Source: Imperialibacter sp963977595
GTDB taxonomy: Bacteria > Bacteroidota > Bacteroidia > Cytophagales > Cyclobacteriaceae
Length of the DNA: 64,000 nt
Reading direction: 5' to 3'
Assembly: GCF_048007035.1 (NCBI RefSeq)
Contig: NZ_CP180355.1
Span: forward strand, 2,294,001 to 2,358,000
Shown here: piece after piece, positions 34,180-42,935 of the stretch
Layout: each line of letters starts with the position of its first letter
Numbering within the stretch: position 1 is the stretch's first letter
The notes under the pieces: generated by a model
Database searches by the model: none
Told to the model about the DNA's origin: nothing
Seen by the model: only the letters and a program-made list of their open reading frames with translations
Made by a program: the position numbers and the translations under genes

Positions 34180-34911
34180 ATGAAACTAAGTGCACACAAC
34201 CTGATAAAAAAGTATAAAGGAAGAAGCGTTGTCAACAATGTGTCGGTTGAGGTTTCGCAAGGAGAAATTGTCGGCTTGCTTGGTCCCAATGGTGCCGGAA
34301 AAACGACTTCCTTTTACATGATAGTAGGCCTGATAAAGCCCAACGACGGGGAAATTTTTCTGGATGACCAGAACATTACCGACCTGCCGATGTACCGGAG
34401 GGCCAAGCTTGGCATTGGTTATTTGGCACAAGAGGCCTCCGTATTCAGAAAATTAAGTGTGGAAGAAAATATCATGGCTGTTCTCGAAATGAGAAATATT
34501 CCGAAGGCTGAGCAAAAGGATAAGCTTGAGAGCCTGCTGGAGGAATTTAGCCTCGGGCATGTTCGCAAAAACCTCGGCATGGTGCTTTCCGGAGGAGAGA
34601 GAAGAAGGACGGAGATTGCCAGGGCTTTGGCAGTTGATCCCAATTTTGTATTATTAGATGAGCCTTTTGCAGGGGTAGACCCAATCGCTGTCGAAGAGAT
34701 CCAAACTATTGTGGCCCAGCTCAAGAAAAAGGATATTGGAATCCTTATCACGGACCACAATGTAAATGAAACACTGTCGATAACTGACAGAGCCTATTTG
34801 ATGTTTGAAGGAAAACTGCTAAAATCAGGGACTGCTGAAGAGCTGGCTGCTGACGAACAGGTAAGAAGGGTGTACCTGGGCAAGCACTTCGAGTTAAAAA
34901 GAAAAGTTTAG
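34180..34911 (+). CDS. lptB: LPS export ABC transporter ATP-binding protein LptB
   Basis: 243 residues. Walker A GPNGAGKTT, Q-loop YLAQEASVFRKLSVEENI (the LptB-type string), signature LSGGERRRTEIARAL, Walker B FVLLDEPFAGVDPIAVEE, H-loop TDHNV. This pattern is specific to LptB rather than to amino-acid transporters. It powers movement of lipopolysaccharide from inner to outer membrane with LptFG and LptC; those genes are not in view. Confidence 0.96.
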   Translation: MKLSAHNLIKKYKGRSVVNNVSVEVSQGEIVGLLGPNGAGKTTSFYMIVGLIKPNDGEIFLDDQNITDLPMYRRAKLGIGYLAQEASVFRKLSVEENIMAVLEMRNIPKAEQKDKLESLLEEFSLGHVRKNLGMVLSGGERRRTEIARALAVDPNFVLLDEPFAGVDPIAVEEIQTIVAQLKKKDIGILITDHNVNETLSITDRAYLMFEGKLLKSGTAEELAADEQVRRVYLGKHFELKRKV

Positions 34912-34923
34912 TCAACAACACCA

Positions 34924-36450
34924 ATGGAAATTCTCAATTCTATAATGACCTGGGTCATGAAAAAGCGAATCCACCAGATTGAGCTTTTCATGAAGTATCC
35001 CTTTGAGGTGCAGGAGGAGCTTTTCCAGAGGCTGATTCAGCGGGGTAAGGATACAGAATACGGCAACAAATACGGCTTTGTGGATTTTCGAAATCACGAG
35101 GACTTTCAAAAGCGGGTGCCCATTGTTTCCTATGAAGAACTGGCGCCCTATATTGACCGATTAATGAAGGGAGAGCAAAATGTGCTCTGGCCAAGCGAGG
35201 TAAAGTGGTTTGCCAAGTCGTCGGGCACTACCAATGCCCGCAGCAAATTCATCCCCGTTTCTCCGGAGGCACTTGAAGACTGCCATTTTAAGGGTGGAAA
35301 AGATCTTATTTCCATCTACGTTAACAACTACCCCGAATCCAAGCTTTTTACAGGCAAGGGCCTCACCATTGGCGGCAGCCAGCAGATCAATCAGTTCGAC
35401 AAAAACGCCAATTCTTATTATGGTGACGTTTCCGCTGTCATCATCAAGAACCTTCCTCTATGGGTTCAGTTTGTGCGCACACCAAGCATGGAAATTGCGC
35501 TGATGGACGAGTGGGAAGAAAAAATTGAGATGATGGCCGCCACCACGCTGGAGGAAAACGTAACCAGTATTAGTGGCGTGCCCACATGGACGGTCGTCTT
35601 GCTACAGCGAATACTGGAACTAACAGGCAAAACCAATATCCTGGAGGTGTGGCCAAACCTGGAAGTCTTCTTCCACGGCGCAGTAGCTTTCCCCCCGTAC
35701 AAAGACCTTTTTAAGGCGCTCATCCCCTCCGATGGCATGCGCTACATGGAAACCTACAATGCGTCCGAAGGCTTTTTTGGCATACAAGACCAAAGGAACT
35801 CAGACGAGATGCTGCTGATGCTCGACTACGGCATTTTTTATGAGTTTGTCCCTTTTGAGGAAATTGGCAACGATAACCCCAAAGCACTAACACTGGAACA
35901 GGTAGAAATCGGCGTCAACTATGCGATGATTATTACCACCAACGCTGGGCTCTGGAGGTACAGAATTGGTGACACGGTTAAGTTTACCTCTATCAGTCCT
36001 TTCCGGGTCAAAATCAGCGGCCGGACAAAGCACTTCATTAACGCCTTCGGCGAAGAGCTGATCATAGAGAATGCAGAAACGGCGATTACTGAAGCATGCA
36101 GGGAAACCTCGGCGGTGATCAGCAATTTTACAGCCGCCCCACGTTACCTTGAGGGTGGACAAAAGGGAGCTCATGAATGGGTGATGGAGTTCATTAAGCC
36201 TCCACAGGACAGAACCAGGTTCATAGAGGTTTTGGACAGCACACTTCGAAAAATCAATTCAGATTACGACGCCAAACGATATAAAAGCCTTGCCCTCGAA
36301 GCGCCGGTGCTCTATGTGGTGGAAGAAGGCACTTTCTATCAGTGGATGAAAAAAAGAGGGAGGCTTGGCGGCCAAAACAAAGTGCCACGGCTTTCCAATT
36401 CCCGGGAGTATATTGACGACCTGCTGGAAATGATGAACGTTACGGCATAA
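34924..36450 (+). CDS. GH3-family (auxin-responsive promoter type) acyl-adenylate-forming protein
   Basis: 508 residues, full length for the bacterial GH3 group. ATP-binding loop FAKSSGTTNARSKFIPVS, YNASEGFFGIQD (adenylation motif 2-like), and GLWRYRIGDTVKFTS followed by KISGRTKHFINAFGEEL. Plant GH3 enzymes couple amino acids to carboxylate hormones. The bacterial role is not settled; it may ligate an acyl or amino group to a lipid or small metabolite. It follows lptB by 12 bases and ends at a hairpin terminator. Confidence 0.9.
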   Translation: MEILNSIMTWVMKKRIHQIELFMKYPFEVQEELFQRLIQRGKDTEYGNKYGFVDFRNHEDFQKRVPIVSYEELAPYIDRLMKGEQNVLWPSEVKWFAKSSGTTNARSKFIPVSPEALEDCHFKGGKDLISIYVNNYPESKLFTGKGLTIGGSQQINQFDKNANSYYGDVSAVIIKNLPLWVQFVRTPSMEIALMDEWEEKIEMMAATTLEENVTSISGVPTWTVVLLQRILELTGKTNILEVWPNLEVFFHGAVAFPPYKDLFKALIPSDGMRYMETYNASEGFFGIQDQRNSDEMLLMLDYGIFYEFVPFEEIGNDNPKALTLEQVEIGVNYAMIITTNAGLWRYRIGDTVKFTSISPFRVKISGRTKHFINAFGEELIIENAETAITEACRETSAVISNFTAAPRYLEGGQKGAHEWVMEFIKPPQDRTRFIEVLDSTLRKINSDYDAKRYKSLALEAPVLYVVEEGTFYQWMKKRGRLGGQNKVPRLSNSREYIDDLLEMMNVTA

Positions 36451-36451
36451 A

Positions 36452-36476
36452 AAAAGGGAGCCATTCGCCCCCTTTT
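36452..36476 (+). terminator. Rho-independent terminator after the recJ-lptB-GH3 run
   Basis: AAAAGGG (36452-36458) pairs with CCCTTTT (36470-36476) around GCCATTCGCC. The descending TTTT gives the U-tract. It starts right after the GH3 stop codon. Confidence 0.7.
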
Positions 36477-36498
36477 ATTGATCTGATTTCTTCGCTCA

Positions 36499-37014
36499 TC
36501 ATGAATGCCTGTCCCGGATCACCTTGCCATCGGGCGATATCACAATCAGGCGCTCCAGGTTGCCTTTTTCCAGCTGTATCTCAAACCTATCACGGTTGAA
36601 CCTGCCCACAGAGATTATTTCATTTCGATCAACCACCTTCCAATTGCCATACTGCGAGTGTATCGTTGCTTCCACTGCCTCGGGCAGTTGAGCATGCTTC
36701 TTAATTTCATTAGCCTTTTCAAACTCCCCATCGGGTTTATAGTACGCTGTGAAATCCAGGTCACTGTTTTCGATGACTACCTTATAAACTTTTGCCGTCA
36801 AGCTGCCCTTGCCTTCCATGTAGTGCAGGTACCACGTTTGATCCTGGAAATTGCCCGTTTCCGGAAATTCATTCTCCAGGCTTTTGAGGATTCGAATGGG
36901 CACTTCGCTCCTCTCAATTTTTGTGTTCTTGCCTATTTCAATTTGTTGGGCACTGGCCTCAACCACAATTCCAAAAGCTATAGCCACTGCGGCCAGCATT
37001 GATAACTTTTTCAT
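36499..37014 (-). CDS. Secreted PepSY-like protein
   Basis: 171 residues from ATG 37014, where a signal peptide begins (MKKLSMLAAVAIAFGIVVEASAQ); the open frame goes 58 codons upstream through the palindrome and is not credible there. Two PepSY/BLIP-like repeats are suggested: IRILKSLENEFPETGNFQD with AYYKPDGEFEKANEI, and EAVEATIHSQYGNWKVVDR with RLIVISPDGKVIRDR. Periplasmic; such proteins may inhibit proteases or bind peptides. Separate transcription unit downstream of pheA. Confidence 0.82.
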   Translation of the reverse strand: MKKLSMLAAVAIAFGIVVEASAQQIEIGKNTKIERSEVPIRILKSLENEFPETGNFQDQTWYLHYMEGKGSLTAKVYKVVIENSDLDFTAYYKPDGEFEKANEIKKHAQLPEAVEATIHSQYGNWKVVDRNEIISVGRFNRDRFEIQLEKGNLERLIVISPDGKVIRDRHS

Positions 37015-37072
37015 TTCGATGGTTTTTTTGTGTTCTTTTCCAGGCAAGCGTGGCTGTTTGTCACGCTTTGGA

Positions 37073-37088
37073 ATTTGAGGCCTCAAAT
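37073..37088. promoter_or_regulatory. Perfect 16-bp palindrome upstream of the PepSY-like gene
   Basis: ATTTGAGGCCTCAAAT, fully self-complementary, 59 bases before ATG 37014 and downstream of a -7 box (TACTTTTG on the minus strand, 37115-37122). A smaller AAGCGTG/CACGCTT hairpin lies at 37046-37068. Position fits an operator in the early transcribed region. Confidence 0.5.
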
Positions 37089-37114
37089 ATTTCCCAGATG
37101 AGTTTAAAACGATC

Positions 37115-37122
37115 CAAAAGTA
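37115..37122 (-). promoter_or_regulatory. Candidate -7 promoter element for the PepSY-like gene
   Basis: Minus-strand TACTTTTG, an exact TAnnTTTG, predicting a start near 37108 and a leader of about 95 bases. A TTG lies upstream at a short spacing of 14 bases. Confidence 0.4.
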
Positions 37123-37157
37123 CGTTTCGTTCTTTCCAACGGTACTATTTTTTTTGA

Positions 37158-38222
37158 CTAGACCAGCTTCACATAGCTGCCCAACCACTTAATGTTGTGC
37201 CAGTAGTTCTTCACCACCTTTTGAACCCGTCTATCATTGAAATGGCCATCAAAGTCGATATAAAAAATATACTTAAAATTAGAGCCCTCTTTGGCTGGCC
37301 GACTCTCAACTTTGCAAAGATTGATCTTGGCTTTGTGGAATTCCTGCAGGAACGTAACCAAAGCTCCCGGCTTATCTTCCAGCCGTGCTAAAATGGATGT
37401 CTTGTCGTTGTTGCTTGGCTCGTTAAAATGCCCCTTGCAAAGAATAATGAACCGGGTAGAGTTCTCTCCGGAATCTTCAATGTTCTCAAACAGTATCGGA
37501 AGGTCGTATTCCTTGGCAGCAATATGAGCGCAAATGGCCGCCGCACCCTTCTCTTCCTTAGCTATTTTTACAGCCGTGCTGGTAGAGTTTACCGGCACCA
37601 GTTCTACTCCTTTGTCGAAATGATCCTCGATGAACGCACTACACTGCCTGAAAGCAATGTCTTTAGAATAAATTTTCTTAATGCTTTTCAGGTTTTCTTC
37701 CTCAGTGGCAAAAGCGAAGTGGATGGCCAAAGGCAGCTCGGCAATGATGTTAAGGTCGTAGCGGCCAAGCAGGTCAATGGTTTCCTGCACCACGCCCTCC
37801 TGGTTATTTTCAATAGGCACTACGCCAAACCTCGCCCTATCGCTCTTAACGGTTTCAAACACCGCTTCAATGGAGTTAAGTGAAGTGTAAGTGCTCATTG
37901 CCCCATACCGGCTTTCGGCCGCCTGGTGGGTAAAACTTCCTTCCGGCCCCAGGTAGGCCACTCGTTCGGGCAGCTCCAGATTCCTCGCTACTGCGAAAAT
38001 CTCAAGAAAGATGGCCTCAATGGCCGCCCTGTTGAGCAAGCCTTTGTTCATTTTGTCAAGCCTGTCGATGATCGCCTTTTCTCTTTCGGGGCGGTAAATA
38101 GTGGCGTTGGTCTTTCTTTTTAAATCGCCGACCTGCTTCACCACTTCCATCCTCTGAGCTAATAAGTCCAAAATCCTGTTGTCGAGGTCATCTATCTGCT
38201 TCCGGTATTCTTCTAGTGCCAT
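37158..38222 (-). CDS. pheA: Bifunctional chorismate mutase / prephenate dehydratase
   Basis: 354 residues from ATG 38222 (MALEEYRKQIDDLDNRIL); the open frame runs far upstream but has no family similarity there. An AroQ chorismate mutase domain 1-90 (DLLAQRMEVVKQVGDLKRK), prephenate dehydratase 95-275 (YLGPEGSFTHQAA, PIENNQEGVVQETIDLL), and a C-terminal ACT domain (LARLEDKPGALVTFLQEF, KVESRPAKEG) for feedback by phenylalanine. It makes phenylpyruvate from chorismate. No tyrA or aro genes are adjacent. Confidence 0.95.
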   Translation of the reverse strand: MALEEYRKQIDDLDNRILDLLAQRMEVVKQVGDLKRKTNATIYRPEREKAIIDRLDKMNKGLLNRAAIEAIFLEIFAVARNLELPERVAYLGPEGSFTHQAAESRYGAMSTYTSLNSIEAVFETVKSDRARFGVVPIENNQEGVVQETIDLLGRYDLNIIAELPLAIHFAFATEEENLKSIKKIYSKDIAFRQCSAFIEDHFDKGVELVPVNSTSTAVKIAKEEKGAAAICAHIAAKEYDLPILFENIEDSGENSTRFIILCKGHFNEPSNNDKTSILARLEDKPGALVTFLQEFHKAKINLCKVESRPAKEGSNFKYIFYIDFDGHFNDRRVQKVVKNYWHNIKWLGSYVKLV

Positions 38223-38300
38223 GTCCTTTGCCTTATAATTAATTCCTGATCCAACAGGTATGCGCTGTGCGGATGTTGCCTTTATTTTGAAATGGGAACA

Positions 38301-38329
38301 AAAATGTACGTTTTTTTTGGGTAAAACAA
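38301..38329 (-). promoter_or_regulatory. Promoter candidate for pheA
   Basis: Minus strand: TTG (38327-38329), 18 bases, TACATTTT (38301-38308; one mismatch to TAnnTTTG and followed by TG). It predicts a leader of about 72 bases before ATG 38222. That is long enough for a control element, though no attenuator peptide rich in Phe is visible. Confidence 0.48.
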
Positions 38330-38435
38330 CATATAGCAGCTGTGTCAGTTGGCCGAAACTGCGGGCTTCGTCAAGGCATATTTCTTTTGGTTGTTGCATG
38401 CTAAAAAAGGCATTGTAATACGTCTGGTATTTCAA

Positions 38436-38466
38436 TTGGTAAATTCTACTGCTTGCGCTAACTTTG
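38436..38466 (+). promoter_or_regulatory. Promoter for glyA
   Basis: TTG (38436-38438), 20 bases, TAACTTTG (38459-38466), a full TAnnTTTG. Transcription would begin about 13 bases before ATG 38486. This is the best Bacteroidota-type promoter in the window. Confidence 0.6.
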
Positions 38467-38485
38467 GCCGCAAACAATTCCTGAA

Positions 38486-39757
38486 ATGCAGAGAGATACA
38501 TTGATTTTTGACCTCATCCAAAAAGAGAAGAAAAGACAAGAAGACGGCATTGAGTTGATAGCCTCTGAGAACTTTGCTTCTCCGCAGGTAATCGAGGCGA
38601 TGGGTACCGTGTTAACCAACAAATATGCCGAGGGCCTCCCTGGTAAAAGATACTATGGTGGTTGTGAAGTGGTTGATGAAATAGAAACTCTTGCGATTGA
38701 GCGTGCAAAGGAATTGTTTGGCGCCACCTGGGCCAACGTGCAACCCCACTCAGGGGCTCAGGCAAATGCCGCCGTGATGCTGGCAGTGCTTAATGCCGGT
38801 GACGCTATCCTTGGATTTGACCTCTCTCATGGTGGGCATTTAACTCACGGATCCCCCGTCAACTTTTCAGGCAAGCTGTACCGGGCCAATTTTTATGGCG
38901 TTGAAAAGGAAACCGGCGTCATCAACTATGACGTGGTAGAAGCTACAGCAAAGAAGGAAAAACCTAAGTTGATGATTTGTGGTGCCTCAGCTTACAGCAG
39001 AGACTGGGACTACGAAAGGCTCAGGGCCATTGCCGATGAAGTAGGAGCCCTATTGCTGGCAGATGTATCTCACCCTGCGGGGCTCATTGCCCGGGGTTTG
39101 CTCAACGATCCGCTTGACTATTGCCACATAGTAACCACCACCACGCACAAAACACTGCGGGGCCCAAGGGGTGGCATGATCATGATGAGGGAAGATTTTG
39201 AAAATCCGTTTGGGCTAAAAACGCCTAAAGGTGATTTGAGAATGATGACTTCGCTGCTGGACGGCGGTGTTTTCCCTGGCACGCAAGGCGGCCCGCTGGA
39301 GCATGTAATCGCAGCCAAAGCGATTGCCTTTCAGGAAGCTTTGTCGGACGACTACATGAGCTATGTGCTGCAGGTACAAAAAAATGCGAAGGTAATGTCG
39401 CAGTCCTTTGTCGACAAAGGCTACAAAGTGATTTCGGATGGTACCGACAACCACATGATGCTGATCGACCTGCGCCCTAAAAACTTAAGCGGCAAGCAGG
39501 CTGAAAATGGCCTTATAAAAGCAGATATTACCATCAACAAAAATATGGTTCCCTTCGACGACAAGTCTCCGTTTGTAACCTCGGGTATGAGGCTCGGAAC
39601 TGCGGCCATGACTACAAGAGGACTCAAAGAAAATGACATGCTGAAAATCGCCGAACTGGTGGACGACGCATTGATGAACCATGAAAATGAGTCCAAACTT
39701 TCCGCTATCAAGAAGGAGGTAAATAGCTGGATGAGCAACTTCCCACTTTACAAATAA
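38486..39757 (+). CDS. glyA: Serine hydroxymethyltransferase
   Basis: 423 residues. PLP enzyme with IELIASENFASPQV at the N-terminus, NVQPHSGAQANAAV, DVSHPAGLIARG, the Schiff-base Lys222 in TTTHKTLRGPRGGMI, and TSGMRLGTAAMTTRGL near the end. It interconverts serine and glycine while charging tetrahydrofolate with one-carbon units. Length and motifs match the family. The tatC gene follows after 16 bases. Confidence 0.97.
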   Translation: MQRDTLIFDLIQKEKKRQEDGIELIASENFASPQVIEAMGTVLTNKYAEGLPGKRYYGGCEVVDEIETLAIERAKELFGATWANVQPHSGAQANAAVMLAVLNAGDAILGFDLSHGGHLTHGSPVNFSGKLYRANFYGVEKETGVINYDVVEATAKKEKPKLMICGASAYSRDWDYERLRAIADEVGALLLADVSHPAGLIARGLLNDPLDYCHIVTTTTHKTLRGPRGGMIMMREDFENPFGLKTPKGDLRMMTSLLDGGVFPGTQGGPLEHVIAAKAIAFQEALSDDYMSYVLQVQKNAKVMSQSFVDKGYKVISDGTDNHMMLIDLRPKNLSGKQAENGLIKADITINKNMVPFDDKSPFVTSGMRLGTAAMTTRGLKENDMLKIAELVDDALMNHENESKLSAIKKEVNSWMSNFPLYK

Positions 39758-39773
39758 TTAAACTATACCGGCC

Positions 39774-40616
39774 GTGGCGGAGAGTGAAGAGAAAGAAATG
39801 TCGTTTATCGACCACCTGGAAGAGCTCAGGTGGCATCTGGTACGTTCAGTAGCATCAGTATTGGTTTTTTCCGTGGCCGCCTTTGTTTCCAAGGGCTTCA
39901 TCTTTGGAGTCCTTATTCTTGGCCCATCCAAAACAGACTTCTGGTCGTACAGAATGCTTTGCAAGCTCTCAGAAGTCGTTGGAATAGATGCGCTATGCAT
40001 CAACGAGCTTCCTTTCATTATCCAAAGCCGACAGCTTACCGGGCAGTTCACTATGCACATCACCTCCTCACTGGTGGTGGGGCTTATTTGTGCCTTCCCT
40101 TATGCCTTTTGGGAAATTTGGCGTTTTGTTGCACCTGGACTTTACTCACATGAAAGAAATTTGACCCGTGGGGCTACCTTTTTCGTGAGCTTCCTTTTCA
40201 TGATTGGTGTGCTTTTTGGCTACTTTATAGTGACGCCAGTGTCAGTGTACTTCCTGGCCAACTATCAGCTGGATCCATCCATTCTCAACGAGTTTGATAT
40301 TATCTCTTATGTTTCCACAGTAGTGACGTTGGTACTTTCAAGCGGGCTGATTTTCCAGCTTCCGATTGTGATGTATTTCCTAACGAAGGCCGGAATCGTA
40401 ACCCCGGAATTCCTGATCACTTACAGAAGACATGCTATCGTCGTTATCTTCATTGTTGGTGCTGTGATTACTCCACCAGACCCATTCAGCCAAATGCTTG
40501 TTTCGCTGCCGATCGTTGGGCTTTATGAAGTGAGTATCTATATTTCGAAGAGAATCAAACGCAGAGAAGCGAGAGAAGAAGCAAAAGAAGCGCTGAAACG
40601 AAACCCGAAATCATGA
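39774..40616 (+). CDS. tatC: Twin-arginine translocase subunit TatC
   Basis: 280 residues from GTG 39774; ATG 39798 (MSFIDHLEELRWHLVRS) is the alternative. It has the TatC opening FIDHLEELRWHL, six predicted transmembrane helices, the periplasmic FPYAFWEIWRFVAPGLYSHER segment with its Pro and Glu residues, and a basic cytoplasmic tail. TatC recognises the twin-Arg signal of folded proteins, such as the Mo hydroxylase at 11915. tatA/B are not adjacent. Its stop overlaps the rpiB start (ATGA). Confidence 0.95.
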   Translation: MAESEEKEMSFIDHLEELRWHLVRSVASVLVFSVAAFVSKGFIFGVLILGPSKTDFWSYRMLCKLSEVVGIDALCINELPFIIQSRQLTGQFTMHITSSLVVGLICAFPYAFWEIWRFVAPGLYSHERNLTRGATFFVSFLFMIGVLFGYFIVTPVSVYFLANYQLDPSILNEFDIISYVSTVVTLVLSSGLIFQLPIVMYFLTKAGIVTPEFLITYRRHAIVVIFIVGAVITPPDPFSQMLVSLPIVGLYEVSIYISKRIKRREAREEAKEALKRNPKS

Positions 40617-41047
40617 GCTTAAAAATTGCCCTGGGAGCTGATCATGCTGGCTTCGGTTACAAAGAAAAGATACTTGCCTTTTTGCAACGTGAAGGTCACC
40701 TAGTAAAGGACTTTGGCACCCACAGTGCTGATTCGATAGACTATGCGGACTTCGCTCATCCTGTAGCCACATCCGTCGAAAGTCATGAATCTGATTTTGG
40801 TATCCTTATTTGTGGCAGTGGCAATGGTGTGGCCATGACAGCCAATAAACACCAGCAAATACGAGCGGCCCTTTGCTGGAAAGAAGAACTAGCTGCGCTC
40901 GCCAGACAGCACAACAATGCCAACGTACTGTGCATGCCGGAGCGATTCGTTGACTATGAAGAAGCTGAAAAAATGGTCAGGGCTTTTCTTTCAGTTAAAT
41001 TCGAGGGAGGCAGACACGAACGAAGGGTGGGCAAAATAAGCTGTTGA
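40613..41047 (+). CDS. rpiB: Ribose-5-phosphate isomerase B
   Basis: 144 residues, RpiB/LacAB fold: LGADHAGFGYKEKI, DFGTHSADSIDYADFAHPVA, LICGSGNGVAMTANKHQQIRAALCW with the active-site Cys and anion loop, and ARQHNNANVLCMPERF. It interconverts ribose-5-phosphate and ribulose-5-phosphate in the pentose phosphate pathway. Start overlaps tatC by 4 bases, so the two are translationally coupled. It ends immediately next to the convergent membrane-protein gene. Confidence 0.94.
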   Translation: MSLKIALGADHAGFGYKEKILAFLQREGHLVKDFGTHSADSIDYADFAHPVATSVESHESDFGILICGSGNGVAMTANKHQQIRAALCWKEELAALARQHNNANVLCMPERFVDYEEAEKMVRAFLSVKFEGGRHERRVGKISC

Positions 41048-42457
41048 TTACTCCCTTCTTATGTAGAAGTTCGTCCCGTCCACGCTCTCATATCTTTCAC
41101 CTATAGCAGGTGCCCGATTTATTAACTTAGGCATCAGACCTTCGAGGTCTACGATTACTTCCGGCTTGAGTTGATCGATATTGTTGAATACGTTTTCAAC
41201 ATTGGTGTAAAAATCGAGTTGTGTTACCTCCTCCTCGCTCAGATCCCAGTTCAGGTATTTACTGCCCAATGCGGCGCTTTCGTAGTAGCTTTCCCTATCG
41301 CCAATTACCCATATTTTCTTGCCTGAGTAGCTGGCCGGCAACAACTCCTTTTGAGCGAAATATGCATCGTAAGTAATTGTCTCACTGAGCCTGGCAGGCA
41401 GCCTAAACATTGCATAGCTCCAACCGAGCACCAAAACAAAAACCAAAGTAGCAAATATTTCAGCCCAAATTCTTCGCCTCATTTCCAATATATAGTGAGC
41501 GGTAAAAAAGGCCAGTGGGGGCACAAAAATCAGGAGCAGCTGCGGAACGATTTGGTTTGAAATAGCCAGCGTGATGAACCCGGCAATAATGTTGATGAAC
41601 ATGACCTGCTGAAACTTTACCTGGTAGTTGGCAAATCTCGCTTTGGTATAAATCCGAAATAGAGAAACTACAAGAATCAACAATGAGGATCCGCCGATGA
41701 CGAAAAGCTGAAAAGAAGACATCAGGTAATGTTTCCTCGTTCTCCAAAGTCCTTTCATAAACTGCGTGTGGAACTCATCCACAGCGTCGAGCCAATAGTA
41801 GTAAGCATAGCTGACAGAAATCACCACCGAAAAACCAAAAAAGAGCAGGATGTACCGCCGTGGTATGGATCCCGTAAAAAGGGCCAGCGACAAGGCCGTG
41901 GTAAAAAGGAAGGGAAGAAGTGGGAGATAGAATAGCACAGCGACTCCCAGATAAAGCCCTGTGTACAGAAAAAGCTCGTCCCGGGTATTGTTGTCTATGC
42001 GCCGGAAAATATTGTTGATCGCTAACAAGATAAAGGTGGTGCTGAACAGAATCGGCGACAGCGTGATGAAGTCGAACGAAAGGTTCATGTACATCATGTA
42101 AAACAAGGCAGGCACATAGGTGTTTTCCTTGTAGGCTTTGTTCCGCAGCAGTACCTGGTTGAATAGTCCCGCCTGAATAATCACCAGCAAAGCAGAGATG
42201 ACGTAATAAGGCCAGCGGGAGTCGCCAAACAGGTAGAAGATCACCTGATACATGACGCCTGACAGCGGTCCGATGTCGTCCCAAATATCGAGATAAAGGT
42301 GACCGCCCTGAGCCATTGCTTCCCCAACAAGCCGCCAGTGCAGCTCCGGCAACGTGAGTGGAATTCCCCAAATGTAAAATGGTAGCCTTACCAGCACCAA
42401 AAGTAGCAGCACAAAAATGAGGCGGTAAGGGTCGTTTATTCTAAAAAAAGATAGCAA
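41048..42457 (-). CDS. Polytopic membrane protein of unknown function
   Basis: 469 residues with about ten to eleven predicted transmembrane helices, then a soluble C-terminal domain about 375-469 (GKKIWVIGDRESYYESAALG, KPEVIVDLEGLMPKLI, NFYIRRE). The first luminal loop has WDDIGPLSGVMYQ. An Asp-rich first loop between helices 1 and 2 recalls GT-C glycosyltransferases, and similar Cytophagales proteins are listed as DUF6427-like, but I cannot confirm either. No genes of sugar metabolism flank it, and its stop abuts rpiB with no gap. Confidence 0.75.
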   Translation of the reverse strand: MLSFFRINDPYRLIFVLLLLVLVRLPFYIWGIPLTLPELHWRLVGEAMAQGGHLYLDIWDDIGPLSGVMYQVIFYLFGDSRWPYYVISALLVIIQAGLFNQVLLRNKAYKENTYVPALFYMMYMNLSFDFITLSPILFSTTFILLAINNIFRRIDNNTRDELFLYTGLYLGVAVLFYLPLLPFLFTTALSLALFTGSIPRRYILLFFGFSVVISVSYAYYYWLDAVDEFHTQFMKGLWRTRKHYLMSSFQLFVIGGSSLLILVVSLFRIYTKARFANYQVKFQQVMFINIIAGFITLAISNQIVPQLLLIFVPPLAFFTAHYILEMRRRIWAEIFATLVFVLVLGWSYAMFRLPARLSETITYDAYFAQKELLPASYSGKKIWVIGDRESYYESAALGSKYLNWDLSEEEVTQLDFYTNVENVFNNIDQLKPEVIVDLEGLMPKLINRAPAIGERYESVDGTNFYIRRE

Positions 42458-42542
42458 CGGATTTTCTCAAGGTTATTGTCTTGCCACGAAAATACGTGTT
42501 ATAACGCCGATTGTGCAAAATAATGCGGATATTTGCCATCTT

Positions 42543-42923
42543 ATGGAGAGCACCAGACAACAAAAATACGCCCGCTTAATACAGAAAGAATTAGGGGAAA
42601 TTTTCCAGCGTGACACAAAACACATGTTTGGAAAGGCCTTTATCACCATTACGCTGGTGAAAATGAGCCCAGACCTCGGCTTTGCCAAAGTGTACCTCAG
42701 CATATTCATGGCAGAGGACCGAAACGAAATGCTGGCACAGATCAACGAACGCAAGAGCCAGGTTCGGAAGCTGCTTGGTCAAAGGATTGGCAAGCAGGTA
42801 AGAATAATTCCTGAAATTGCTTTCTTTATTGATGACACTGAGGATCATGCACACAAAATGGATAGTTTGATCAACAGCCTTGATATTCCACCGGCGGACG
42901 AAACTGACGATACAGAAGATTAA
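42543..42923 (+). CDS. rbfA: 30S ribosome-binding factor RbfA
   Basis: 126 residues from ATG 42543 (MESTRQQKYARLIQKELGEIF); a GTG 10 codons earlier is less likely. A KH-type RbfA domain: ITITLVKMSPDLGFAKVYLSIF and RKLLGQRIGKQVRIIPEIAFFIDDTEDHA with the conserved RxxPEIxFxxD core. It helps mature the 5' end of 16S rRNA and supports growth in the cold. Acidic tail. It precedes the permease gene by 12 bases. Confidence 0.94.
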   Translation: MESTRQQKYARLIQKELGEIFQRDTKHMFGKAFITITLVKMSPDLGFAKVYLSIFMAEDRNEMLAQINERKSQVRKLLGQRIGKQVRIIPEIAFFIDDTEDHAHKMDSLINSLDIPPADETDDTED

Positions 42924-42935
42924 CGAACTACTACT

